Positions 48,621-56,199 of a stretch of 56,199 bases of DNA are shown in pieces. How positions within the stretch are numbered: the stretch's first letter is position 1; each line of letters starts with the position of its first letter. The DNA is from Planktomarina sp. (GTDB lineage Bacteria; Pseudomonadota; Alphaproteobacteria; Rhodobacterales; Rhodobacteraceae): NCBI GenBank assembly GCA_017856985.1, contig JAFMEA010000008.1, positions 1 through 56,199 on the forward strand, read 5' to 3'. The position numbers were made by a program, and so were the translations under genes. The notes under the pieces were generated by a model. The model saw only the letters and a list, made by a program, of their open reading frames with translations, had not been told where the DNA came from and searched no databases.

Positions 48621-49658
48621 TCAGACCCCTAAGGTCCAGCGGGCATATAGGCCCCAGAACCAACCAAATTTTGCCGCAAAGGCCACAAATACCACCCAAA
48701 TCAATGAGAACGGCAAAAACACCTTCCAGCCCAAACGCATTAATTGATCATACCTGTAGCGTGGTACAAGAGCCTTCACCATCGCTATTAGAAAAAAGAA
48801 TATCGCCATTTTGCCGATCATCCAAAATGGGCCATCTGATATGAAAGGCAAAGGTGATGTCCAACCACCAAAAAAGAGAAGCGTAATTAATGCGCACATT
48901 AAGAAAATAGCAATGTATTCTCCCGCCATAAACAAAAGAAAAGGCGTGGATGAGTATTCAACTTGATAACCAGCAACTAATTCTGACTCTGCCTCCGGGA
49001 GGTCAAAAGGTGGGCGATTAGTTTCTGCCAAGGCACTAATGAAAAACAAAAATACCATCGGAAAATGCGGAATGAAGTACCAATTAAAAAACCCAAGGCT
49101 CCCATTCTGAGCAGCTACAATGTCCCCAAAGTTCATCGACCCCGTCGAGATTACCACACCTATAATTATTAAGCCCATGGATACCTCGTACGAGATCATT
49201 TGTGCCGCCGACCGAAGTGAACCTAAAAATGGATATTTTGAATTAGAGGCCCAGCCACCCATTATTACCCCATAGACCTCGAGAGATGACACCGCGAACA
49301 CAAACAATAATGCCACATTGATATCGGCTAAAACCCATGTGCTGTTAAAGGGAATTACGGCCCACGCTAACATGGCAAGAACAAATGACACCAAAGGCGC
49401 TAAAATAAAAACAGGACGATCCGCCCCTGCTGGAATTATAATTTCTTTTAAAATATATTTAAGTGCATCAGCCACCGTTTGAAGCATGCCAAAAAGACCA
49501 ACAACGTTTGGACCTCGGCGCATCTGAACTGCGGCCCATATTTTTCGATCACCATAGACTAAAAATAGTAGACTGATCATCACAAAGCCGACAACTGCTA
49601 AAGTTTGTGCCAGAAGGATTACCGCAATTCCCAAATTAGTTGAAAAAAACTCATTCAT
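48621..49658 (-). CDS. nuoH: NADH-quinone oxidoreductase subunit H
   Basis: 345 aa, eight transmembrane helices; it forms the entry of the quinone chamber. [40 protein letters not shown], and [20 protein letters not shown] hold the conserved charged residues near the quinone. The ATG overlaps the stop of a small upstream frame (ATGA). Confidence 0.97.
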   Translation of the reverse strand: MNEFFSTNLGIAVILLAQTLAVVGFVMISLLFLVYGDRKIWAAVQMRRGPNVVGLFGMLQTVADALKYILKEIIIPAGADRPVFILAPLVSFVLAMLAWAVIPFNSTWVLADINVALLFVFAVSSLEVYGVIMGGWASNSKYPFLGSLRSAAQMISYEVSMGLIIIGVVISTGSMNFGDIVAAQNGSLGFFNWYFIPHFPMVFLFFISALAETNRPPFDLPEAESELVAGYQVEYSSTPFLLFMAGEYIAIFLMCALITLLFFGGWTSPLPFISDGPFWMIGKMAIFFFLIAMVKALVPRYRYDQLMRLGWKVFLPFSLIWVVFVAFAAKFGWFWGLYARWTLGV

Positions 49659-49897
49659 ACTGCTGTTATTTCTCGTTTGCTTTGAGTCAAAGTTTTGCGT
49701 TCTACTTCAATTTTCATCAAATTCTTAGATATTCTATGCTTCTTGCTGTAAACTGCATCTGTTGGACAAATACTAGCCTCTTTCCGTTGCTTTATTAGAG
49801 AGTTTTTGGTTGCTTTTGTAGTATTTATTAAAATAGGTGTAATCACCCTAAACTCCCTGAACTTCAAACTGGCAGTTTGCCAAAAAAACATGAACAT
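49655..49897 (-). CDS. Possible 80-aa protein between nuoG and nuoH
   Basis: An 80-codon frame fills the 256-bp gap between nuoG and nuoH, and its stop overlaps the nuoH start by 4 bp (ATGA), as coupled genes do. The product is basic and Lys/Arg/Thr-rich in its C-terminal half, with no membrane segment. It contains CPTDAV, a single Cys that is not a ferredoxin motif. No ribosome binding site precedes either candidate ATG (49897 or 49891). It is either a lineage-specific complex I accessory gene or a leader-like frame; I recognise no family. Confidence 0.35.
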   Translation of the reverse strand: MFMFFWQTASLKFREFRVITPILINTTKATKNSLIKQRKEASICPTDAVYSKKHRISKNLMKIEVERKTLTQSKREITAV

Positions 49898-49914
49898 TTA
49901 AAGCACACATTAAC

Positions 49915-51933
49915 TTATTCTGCAGCTAGCGGCGCAGTTATCCTAGCTTTGGCGTTGGATGACAATTCCGCCATCAAAACGCTTGCTCGCGCTATAGGGT
50001 TACTCAAATAATAATCAGACACGGCAACATCAAAGATACCTTTACCAAGTTTGCCACCCACCTCAATGGACCAATCATTATTAGGAACTTGATCAATCAT
50101 GGACAAATGTGGAAACTCTTCGACTAGCACTTGTCGCAGTTGGGCTAATGAATCGTAAGAAAGTGTTGCACTTAACTCTGCCGAAAGCGCGCGTAAAATA
50201 GCCCAATTTTCTTTGGCATCGCCCGGTGCAAACCCCGCCCGTTGTGCTAATTGAGGTCGGCCTTCGGTATTAACAAACAACCCGTTTTCTTCCGTATAAG
50301 CTGCTCCTGGTAGGATAATATCCGCGCGGTGTGCTCCACGATCACCATGACTCCCTTGGTAAATTACGAACGGACCCGGCTCAATATCAATTTCATCTGC
50401 GCCAAGGTTGTAAACAACCTCACTTGTTTCAAATATTTTTTTAAGTCCACCTTCAGTGGTGCAACCTACATCCATCGCGCCGACCCGAGAGGCTGCCGTA
50501 TGCAATATCATTAATTTACTGTCAGTTTTTGTACATAAATCCATAACTGCTGCAAGAATTGCTGATCCATCCACTCCCTGTAAGGCAGCCTGTCCTAAGA
50601 TCACTATCGAGGGTCCATTTAGTAAATTAGAAGACTTATCCTTCAACAAAGCTAGCAAGTCGGCATGGCTATCCCCCATGTGAACATAGTCATAAGTAAG
50701 ATCTATTTTTTTCCCCACAAGACCAATATTTGCACCTTTCCCCCAGGCTTTGCGGATACGGGCATTCAAAACTGGAGCTTCAACCTTTGGGTCAGTCCCA
50801 ATTAACTGGATCGACTTAGCATTATCGATATCCTCTATAGTTGCCGTTCCAACGTAAGCACTGCGATTTCCAGCCGGCAACTGTGCACCATCCGTTCGAC
50901 ATTCTACAGAGCCACCCAACCCTACGACTAATTGTCTTAAAGCAAAAGCCGCTTCAACTGGTACTAAATCGCCAATCAAACCAAAAACTTTTTTATCAGT
51001 CATGGCGAGCGCTGCTTTTTCTAAAGCGTTAGCCCATGTTGTCGGCTGCAGCTTGCCACCTTCACGGATGTAGGGTTGATCCAAACGTTGCCGACGTAAA
51101 CCATCCCAAACAAAACGTGACTTATCCGCAAGCCACTCTTCGTTCACACCGTCATGATTACGAGGTAGGAAGCGCATAACCTCACGCCCTTTAGTATCCA
51201 CTCGTATGTTTGATCCAAGCGCATCCATCACATCAATAGATTCAGTTTTAGTGAGCTCCCAAGGACGCGCAGTAAAGGCATATGGTTTTGAAACCAAAGC
51301 TCCTACAGGACACAAGTCTATAATGTTGCCTTGCAGGTTACTATCGAGGGTCTGTCCCAAATAACTAGTGATTTCAGAGTCTTCCCCTCGCCCTGTTTGC
51401 CCCATTTGCATCACACCAGCCACTTCAGAAGTAAATCTTACACACCTCGTGCAAGAGATGCATCGGGTCATGTGTGTTTCGACTAAAGGTCCCAAATCTA
51501 AATCTTCTGCCGCCCGCTTTGGCTCTCTAAAGCGGCTAAAATCCACTCCATATGCCATCGCCTGGTCCTGCAAGTCACATTCACCACCTTGGTCACAGAT
51601 TGGACAATCAAGTGGATGATTGATCAATAAAAATTCCATCACACCCTCTCGGGCTTTTTTTACCATTGGAGAATTTGTCTTAACTACTGGCAATTGCCCC
51701 TCAGGCCCTGGCCGAAGATCACGGACCTGCATGGCACATGAGGCCGCAGGTTTCGGAGGGCCCCCAACGACTTCCACCAAACACATCCTGCAATTACCAG
51801 CGATTGAGAGGCGCTCATGATAACAAAAACGCGGAACCTCAACCCCTACTTGTTCGCAGGCCTGAATCAATGTCATTGCGCCATCTACTTCAATTTCCTG
51901 ATCATCAATAATGATTTTTCGCATTGTAGTCAT
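49915..51933 (-). CDS. nuoG: NADH-quinone oxidoreductase subunit G
   Basis: 672 aa, the large iron-sulfur subunit. The N-terminal ferredoxin domain has [19 protein letters not shown] and a later Cys for [2Fe-2S] N1b. [17 protein letters not shown] gives N5 with its His ligand, and [16 protein letters not shown] with a later DLCPVGAL gives N4. The C-terminal molybdopterin-oxidoreductase-like domain has no visible cofactor. Start codons are crowded: GTG 51939 (overlapping the upstream stop), ATG 51933 (chosen) and ATG 51924. Confidence 0.96.
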   Translation of the reverse strand: MTTMRKIIIDDQEIEVDGAMTLIQACEQVGVEVPRFCYHERLSIAGNCRMCLVEVVGGPPKPAASCAMQVRDLRPGPEGQLPVVKTNSPMVKKAREGVMEFLLINHPLDCPICDQGGECDLQDQAMAYGVDFSRFREPKRAAEDLDLGPLVETHMTRCISCTRCVRFTSEVAGVMQMGQTGRGEDSEITSYLGQTLDSNLQGNIIDLCPVGALVSKPYAFTARPWELTKTESIDVMDALGSNIRVDTKGREVMRFLPRNHDGVNEEWLADKSRFVWDGLRRQRLDQPYIREGGKLQPTTWANALEKAALAMTDKKVFGLIGDLVPVEAAFALRQLVVGLGGSVECRTDGAQLPAGNRSAYVGTATIEDIDNAKSIQLIGTDPKVEAPVLNARIRKAWGKGANIGLVGKKIDLTYDYVHMGDSHADLLALLKDKSSNLLNGPSIVILGQAALQGVDGSAILAAVMDLCTKTDSKLMILHTAASRVGAMDVGCTTEGGLKKIFETSEVVYNLGADEIDIEPGPFVIYQGSHGDRGAHRADIILPGAAYTEENGLFVNTEGRPQLAQRAGFAPGDAKENWAILRALSAELSATLSYDSLAQLRQVLVEEFPHLSMIDQVPNNDWSIEVGGKLGKGIFDVAVSDYYLSNPIARASVLMAELSSNAKARITAPLAAE

Positions 51934-51935
51934 AT

Positions 51936-52370
51936 TCACTTCACTCTCAGCAATTTTCCAATGGTTGATCCAGTTTCGATTTCAGCCATGCCAATGCCAC
52001 AATAACTTGCAGGCACGTCTGTAATCGCACCAAGTTTTTCAAACCGAGTTCTAGCCACTTCAAGTAGACGCTCTTTTTCATTTTCATCTTTAATAAAAGC
52101 CTTAATTTCAGAAGCGGTATATCCCAACTCAATTGCGTGCTGTTTTAAGGAATTAAGATACAGCATTGCGGGTATCCATTGTGCAGAAATAGTGACACAT
52201 TCATTTCGAACAGTGTCAGCCATACTAATTGCAATAAGCCCCTCGGTAATATGCTTTTCAGCGGGCAACCCCTGCTTAGCCATCGATTTTGCGGGCATAA
52301 GGCAAACAACAAAAAGAAAAGAGTTAATTAGTACTCGTATATTTCTCAAATATAATACTTTTATTAACAC
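51936..52370 (-). CDS. DUF5333-like exported protein in the nuo operon
   Basis: 144 aa. An N-terminal hydrophobic stretch ([17 protein letters not shown]) looks like a signal peptide. The mature part is helical with two Cys (residues 58 and 124) that could form a disulfide, [15 protein letters not shown]-like context and the ending [20 protein letters not shown]. Length, position between nuoF and nuoG, and this ending match the Rhodobacterales DUF5333 family as I remember it. Its role is unknown; a periplasmic complex I accessory or assembly role is inference. The start is GTG with GGAG upstream; the stop overlaps the start region of nuoG. Confidence 0.8.
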   Translation of the reverse strand: MLIKVLYLRNIRVLINSFLFVVCLMPAKSMAKQGLPAEKHITEGLIAISMADTVRNECVTISAQWIPAMLYLNSLKQHAIELGYTASEIKAFIKDENEKERLLEVARTRFEKLGAITDVPASYCGIGMAEIETGSTIGKLLRVK

Positions 52371-52374
52371 TTTA

Positions 52375-53670
52375 TCACTCCGCAGCTACAGGCCGACGTG
52401 TTTTCCGTTTATGCGCTATTCGCTCCTCAATATCGTCACGAAAGTGTCTTATCAGTCCCTGAATTGGCCATGCCGCTGCATCACCGAGCGCGCAAATTGT
52501 GTGTCCCTCAACTTGCTTAGTAACATCAAGCAAAACATCAATCTCATCTGGCTCTGCGTCTCCAGAAACCAATCTTTCCATCACGCGCATCATCCAACCA
52601 GTGCCTTCACGACAGGGAGTACACTGGCCACAGCTTTCATGTTTATAAAACTTAGAGAGCCGCCAGATAGCTTTTACAACATCGGTAGAATTATCCATGA
52701 CTATAACCGCTGCCGTACCAAGTCCGGAGCGTTGTTCACGCAACCAATCAAAGTCCATAATAGCGTCTTTCCGCATTACAGAGCCAGGCAACATCGGAAC
52801 AGAGGAGCCACCCGGGATGACCGCCTTCAAGTTATCCCATCCACCTCTTATACCACCACAGTGCTTGTCAATGAGTTCGTCAAATGTGATCGACATTTCC
52901 TCTTCGACTACACACCGATGGTTCACATGACCCGAAATCGCAAATAATTTTGTTCCAGTATTATTTGGTCGGCCAAATCCAGAGAACCAGTCACCGCCTC
53001 TGCGAAGTATTGTTGGCACCACCGCAATCGACTCAACATTATTAACTGTTGTCGGACAGCCATATAGTCCGGCACCTGCCGGAAAGGGCGGTTTCATACG
53101 TGGCATGCCTTTTTTACCTTCAAGGCTCTCCAACAAAGCTGTTTCCTCTCCACATATGTAGGCACCTGCCCCATGATGTAGGTAAATATCAAAATCCCAG
53201 CCAGACTTTGCCGCATTGGGCCCAACTAAGCCTGCCTCGTATGCCTGGTCAATTGCCGCCTGTAGAGCCTCCCGCTCTCGGATATATTCGCCACGAATGT
53301 AAATATAGCAAACATTAGCATTCATAGCGAAAGAAGCTATTAAACAACCCTCTATGAGTGTATGCGGGTCATGCCGCATTATTTCGCGATCTTTGCATGT
53401 ACCAGGCTCAGACTCATCGGCATTAACGACTAAATAGGACGGTCTTCCATCGCTTTCTTTCGGCATGAACGACCACTTCAAACCAGTTGGAAAGCCTGCA
53501 CCACCCCGACCGCGCAACCCAGACTTTTTCATCTCATCAATTATCCAGTCTCGACCATTTTTTATTATTTTTGCAGTTCCATCCCAATGGCCCCGCTTCT
53601 TGGCGCCTTTTAAAGTGCGTTCGTGCATTCCGTAGAGGTTAGTAAAAATACGATCTTGATCTTTTAACAT
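52375..53670 (-). CDS. nuoF: NADH-quinone oxidoreductase subunit F
   Basis: 431 aa, the NADH- and FMN-binding subunit. [20 protein letters not shown] binds [24 protein letters not shown] and [20 protein letters not shown] line the FMN site, and [16 protein letters not shown] plus a later Cys ([13 protein letters not shown]) bind cluster N3. It overlaps the upstream DUF5337-like gene by 7 bp. Confidence 0.98.
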   Translation of the reverse strand: MLKDQDRIFTNLYGMHERTLKGAKKRGHWDGTAKIIKNGRDWIIDEMKKSGLRGRGGAGFPTGLKWSFMPKESDGRPSYLVVNADESEPGTCKDREIMRHDPHTLIEGCLIASFAMNANVCYIYIRGEYIREREALQAAIDQAYEAGLVGPNAAKSGWDFDIYLHHGAGAYICGEETALLESLEGKKGMPRMKPPFPAGAGLYGCPTTVNNVESIAVVPTILRRGGDWFSGFGRPNNTGTKLFAISGHVNHRCVVEEEMSITFDELIDKHCGGIRGGWDNLKAVIPGGSSVPMLPGSVMRKDAIMDFDWLREQRSGLGTAAVIVMDNSTDVVKAIWRLSKFYKHESCGQCTPCREGTGWMMRVMERLVSGDAEPDEIDVLLDVTKQVEGHTICALGDAAAWPIQGLIRHFRDDIEERIAHKRKTRRPVAAE

Positions 53671-53903
53671 TTTGGGCTGTTCCTTTCAGAATGATGGCGT
53701 GCCCGCCAAATTTGAAAGGTTATCAATAGCGACCATGCCATTGCAGCGATCACAACAAAATCTATCAACAACATCAATCGAACTGATAAATTAAGTTCTG
53801 TTGCGAGCCACTGTAGTCCAAGCCATAGCAACATAGACCCTGCAATCACCAACCCGGCGAGCCTACCCTTTTTCGATTGAATGTGATCTTGTTTACCAGA
53901 CAC
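53664..53903 (-). CDS. DUF5337-like small membrane protein in the nuo operon
   Basis: 79 aa. A basic N-terminus (KKGRLAG) precedes two transmembrane helices ([16 protein letters not shown] and [19 protein letters not shown]) and FQIWRARHH. Position between nuoE and nuoF, size and the helix pattern match the Rhodobacterales DUF5337 family. Its function is unknown; overlap with nuoF by 7 bp implies coupled translation. The start is GTG. Confidence 0.75.
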   Translation of the reverse strand: MSGKQDHIQSKKGRLAGLVIAGSMLLWLGLQWLATELNLSVRLMLLIDFVVIAAMAWSLLITFQIWRARHHSERNSPKC

Positions 53904-54016
53904 TAGCTCTGCACCTCAATTTTTCCGAATACTGAATTATAATTACAATGTATCGTATATGTAATAGCCAACAACAAATCTTCCAGTTTATTTATTTTAA
54001 GATCACAAATTTTTCA

Positions 54017-54748
54017 TCATGTTTTTTCTGACTTTTTTGTGTCGCCTAACCACGGCGTAAGCAGCGGGACTTCCGTACCATCAATACGTTTCACAGTATC
54101 TTGTAAATCTACCGCCGCTTGCGCGGAAGCGTTATAAGCAAGAGCACCAGACTTATAATCCTTTAAGCTCGTTAACCCGCCTTCAGGTTCAGCGGCATAG
54201 CGGCCATTTTGAGGTCCAGGGATTGGTATTTTGCCATTATCAAATTCATCAATCAGGTCTGCTAACTTTTTGGCGGTTAAATCCTCATAATAGTCTTTTC
54301 CGATTTGTACCATCGGCGCATTTGCACATGCACCCAAACACTCAACCTCTTCCCAACTAAACTTCCCATTCTGAGAAATATCATGTGGCTTTGATGCTAT
54401 CTTATCCTGACAAACTGAAATCAAATCTTCTGCCCCACAAATAAGACATGAAGTAGTTCCACAAACTTGAAAATGAGCAATTTTACCAACAGGTTGTAGT
54501 TGAAACATAAAGTAGAAAGTTGCAACTTCTAAAACTCGTATGTAGGCCATATCAAGCATTTTAGCGACAAATTCTAAAGCAGGTCTCGACAGCCAACCTT
54601 CCTGCTCCTGAGCGCGCCAGAGCAGCGGAATAACTGCACTTGCCTGCCGGCCTTCAGGAAATTTTGTAATTTGCGCTTCAGCCCAAGCCTGATTGGCTGG
54701 CGCAAAGGCAAAAGTGTCTGGTTGATCAGGGTGAAGACGACGAAGCAT
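54017..54748 (-). CDS. nuoE: NADH-quinone oxidoreductase subunit E
   Basis: 243 aa thioredoxin-like [2Fe-2S] (N1a) subunit. The ligands are in [14 protein letters not shown] and [16 protein letters not shown]. An extra C-terminal tail of ~70 residues (from [18 protein letters not shown]) goes beyond the core, as in other Alphaproteobacteria. CAGGAT lies before the ATG. It pairs with NuoF in the NADH dehydrogenase module. Confidence 0.96.
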   Translation of the reverse strand: MLRRLHPDQPDTFAFAPANQAWAEAQITKFPEGRQASAVIPLLWRAQEQEGWLSRPALEFVAKMLDMAYIRVLEVATFYFMFQLQPVGKIAHFQVCGTTSCLICGAEDLISVCQDKIASKPHDISQNGKFSWEEVECLGACANAPMVQIGKDYYEDLTAKKLADLIDEFDNGKIPIPGPQNGRYAAEPEGGLTSLKDYKSGALAYNASAQAAVDLQDTVKRIDGTEVPLLTPWLGDTKKSEKT

Positions 54749-54813
54749 ATAAAAATCCTGTTATTTTGCGTTCAAAGTGAGATAAAGAAAATCAATATAC
54801 AAAATACGACCTG

Positions 54814-56025
54814 TCATCGATCTATCTCTCCAAAAACTACATCCATAGTACCTATGATAGCGGCCACATCAGCAAGTTGATGTCCCTTACAAAGATAATC
54901 AATTGCCTGCAAATGTAAGAAGCCTGGAGCGCGTATCTTTGAGCGGTATGGCTTGTTACTACCGTCTGCGACCAAATAAACGCCAAACTCCCCTTTTGGA
55001 GCTTCTACAGACGCATAAACTTCACCTTTTGGTACGTGAAATCCTTCTGTGTAGAGCTTAAAGTGATGGATTAACGCCTCCATAGATTGCTTCATTTCGA
55101 CTCGTTTAGGCGGACTTAACTTTCCACGAGCCATGATGTCGCCACCTACGCTACGAAGCTTAGTAATTGCTTGTCTGATAATAGATACAGATTGTCGCAT
55201 TTCTTCCATTCTACAAAGGTAGCGATCATAACAATCTCCATTTTTACCAACTGGTATTTGAAAATCAAACTCGTCATAACACTCGTAAGGTTGTGCTCGA
55301 CGTAAATCCCACGCCAACCCTGAACCACGCACCATGACACCACTGAAGCCATACTTTTGAATGTCATCTTCAGTCACGACACCAATGTCTGCATTCCGTT
55401 GTTTGAAAATTCTATTTTCAGTAAGAATTGTATCAATATCGTCCAACACTAAAGGGAATGTATTTGTCCATTTCTCAATATCATCTAGCAATTTATTAGG
55501 TAGATCCTGATGTACACCTCCAGGCCTAAAATAGGCTGCGTGTAGTCTTGCACCACTGGCGCGTTCATAAAAAACCATTAGCTTTTCACGTTCTTCAAAC
55601 CCCCAAGTCAAAGGGGTCATTGCCCCAACATCCATGGCTTGTGTGGTCACATTTAATAGGTGGCTAAGAATTCGACCAATCTCAGAGTACAGTACACGAA
55701 TAAGGCTCGCACGCGGCGGCACTACCGTTTCAGTTAGTTTTTCAATTGCCAAACACCATGCATGTTCTTGGTTCATTGGCGCTACATAATCTAGGCGATC
55801 AAAGTATGGCAAATTTTGTAGATATGTTCTGCTTTCCATTAGTTTTTCAGTACCACGGTGCAGCAAACCCACATGTGGATCACAACGCTCAACAATCTCA
55901 CCATCAAGTTCCAAAACAAGGCGTAAAACTCCATGAGCAGCTGGATGTTGAGGACCGAAGTTTATATTGAAATTACGAATTTTTTGTTCACCAGTTAAGG
56001 CATCATCAAAATTAGAACCGTCCAT
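54814..56025 (-). CDS. nuoD: NADH-quinone oxidoreductase subunit D
   Basis: 403 aa, related to the large subunit of NiFe hydrogenases; forms the quinone site with Nuo[21 protein letters not shown] holds the quinone-contacting His. [14 protein letters not shown] and [20 protein letters not shown] follow, and the end is DVVFGEIDR as in the family. 114 bp separate it from nuoC. Confidence 0.97.
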   Translation of the reverse strand: MDGSNFDDALTGEQKIRNFNINFGPQHPAAHGVLRLVLELDGEIVERCDPHVGLLHRGTEKLMESRTYLQNLPYFDRLDYVAPMNQEHAWCLAIEKLTETVVPPRASLIRVLYSEIGRILSHLLNVTTQAMDVGAMTPLTWGFEEREKLMVFYERASGARLHAAYFRPGGVHQDLPNKLLDDIEKWTNTFPLVLDDIDTILTENRIFKQRNADIGVVTEDDIQKYGFSGVMVRGSGLAWDLRRAQPYECYDEFDFQIPVGKNGDCYDRYLCRMEEMRQSVSIIRQAITKLRSVGGDIMARGKLSPPKRVEMKQSMEALIHHFKLYTEGFHVPKGEVYASVEAPKGEFGVYLVADGSNKPYRSKIRAPGFLHLQAIDYLCKGHQLADVAAIIGTMDVVFGEIDR

Positions 56026-56139
56026 TATGCGCCCCCTACCGTGTTACAACTATGGATAGTTAGTATTTTTTTTACATTATGGAAGTTTACCAAAAAAACT
56101 CCAAAGCTCTCACCATTTCTATTTTTAATATTCTCTGCG

Positions 56140-56199
56140 CTATTTAGCATCAAGTTTCTCATCTTGCAGGACGTATTTAGCCCCCTTCCATGGCGACAT
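56140..56199 (-). CDS. nuoC: NADH-quinone oxidoreductase subunit C, C-terminal end only
   Basis: The last 19 codons and a TAG stop (56142-56140) are inside the window; they read MSPWKGAKYVLQDEKLDAK. The SPWxGAxYVLxxDEK ending is that of NuoC from Rhodobacterales, and the position directly before nuoD agrees. The rest of the gene lies beyond the window. Confidence 0.85.
   Translation of the reverse strand: MSPWKGAKYVLQDEKLDAK

Noticed and set aside
49655-49897. Ferredoxin-like CPTDAV string in the small frame between nuoG and nuoH
   Set aside because: There is only one Cys in the area, so no cluster motif exists; the likeness is chance.
52192-52947. Plus-strand open frame of 251 codons
   Set aside because: It is antisense to the DUF5333-like gene and nuoF, both supported by motifs and operon context.

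Overview
The window is a chromosomal stretch of an AT-rich marine-type alphaproteobacterium. Several things point to Rhodobacterales or a close relative. The nuo operon is interrupted by small genes resembling DUF5337 (between nuoE and nuoF) and DUF5333 (between nuoF and nuoG), and ends in birA-coaX-rnj. The gene strings sdhCDAB / mch / CitE-like lyase / mdh, pyrC-pyrE-dnaB-alr-mlaEF-radA-cvpA-purF and surE-pcm-nlpD / tatABC also fit that group. No CRISPR array, rRNA, insertion sequence, integrase or phage gene was seen. The genes are densely packed, often with 1-4 nt overlaps, so most of this is core genome.

Layout. 1-5.3 kb, all minus strand: a truncated surface lipoprotein, a possible 35-aa membrane peptide, a FAD monooxygenase, tRNA-Ser(GCT), a nucleoside hydrolase and ychF. 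5.4-8.3 kb, plus strand: trpA, a GNAT acetyltransferase, deoD and a DMT exporter. 8.3-14.1 kb, minus strand: sdhCDAB, then mesaconyl-CoA hydratase (mch) and a CitE-like CoA lyase. 14.4-25.8 kb: mdh, a minus-strand membrane ORFan, and then the plus-strand run pyrC, pyrE, dnaB, alr, mlaE, mlaF, radA, cvpA, purF. 25.9-27.8 kb: a cytochrome P450 and a divergent short-chain dehydrogenase. 27.9-33.1 kb: surE-pcm-nlpD on plus, then tatA-tatB-tatC and a DUF815-type ATPase on minus. 33.2-38.8 kb: a lone FbpC-like ABC ATPase, an SDR lacking YxxxK, prfC, and an RhlE-like DEAD-box helicase behind a promoter and structured leader. 38.9 kb to the end, minus strand: the nuo operon from the 3' end of nuoC through nuoN, followed by birA, coaX and rnj.

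How the genes work together. Complex I (nuo), complex II (sdh) and malate dehydrogenase form the respiratory/TCA core. mch and the CitE-like gene suggest the ethylmalonyl-CoA pathway or a related branched C4/C5-CoA route feeding malate. pyrC, pyrE, purF, deoD and the nucleoside hydrolase cover nucleotide synthesis and salvage. mlaEF, the catalytically degenerate NlpD-like LytM protein and the Tat translocon serve envelope homeostasis. 

No clearly new multi-gene system is visible. The best leads are the accessory small genes inside the nuo operon, including an 80-codon frame coupled to nuoH; a DnaA-box cluster in AT-rich DNA before dnaB; the structured leader of the DEAD-box helicase; and a P450/SDR pair with unusual active-site motifs.
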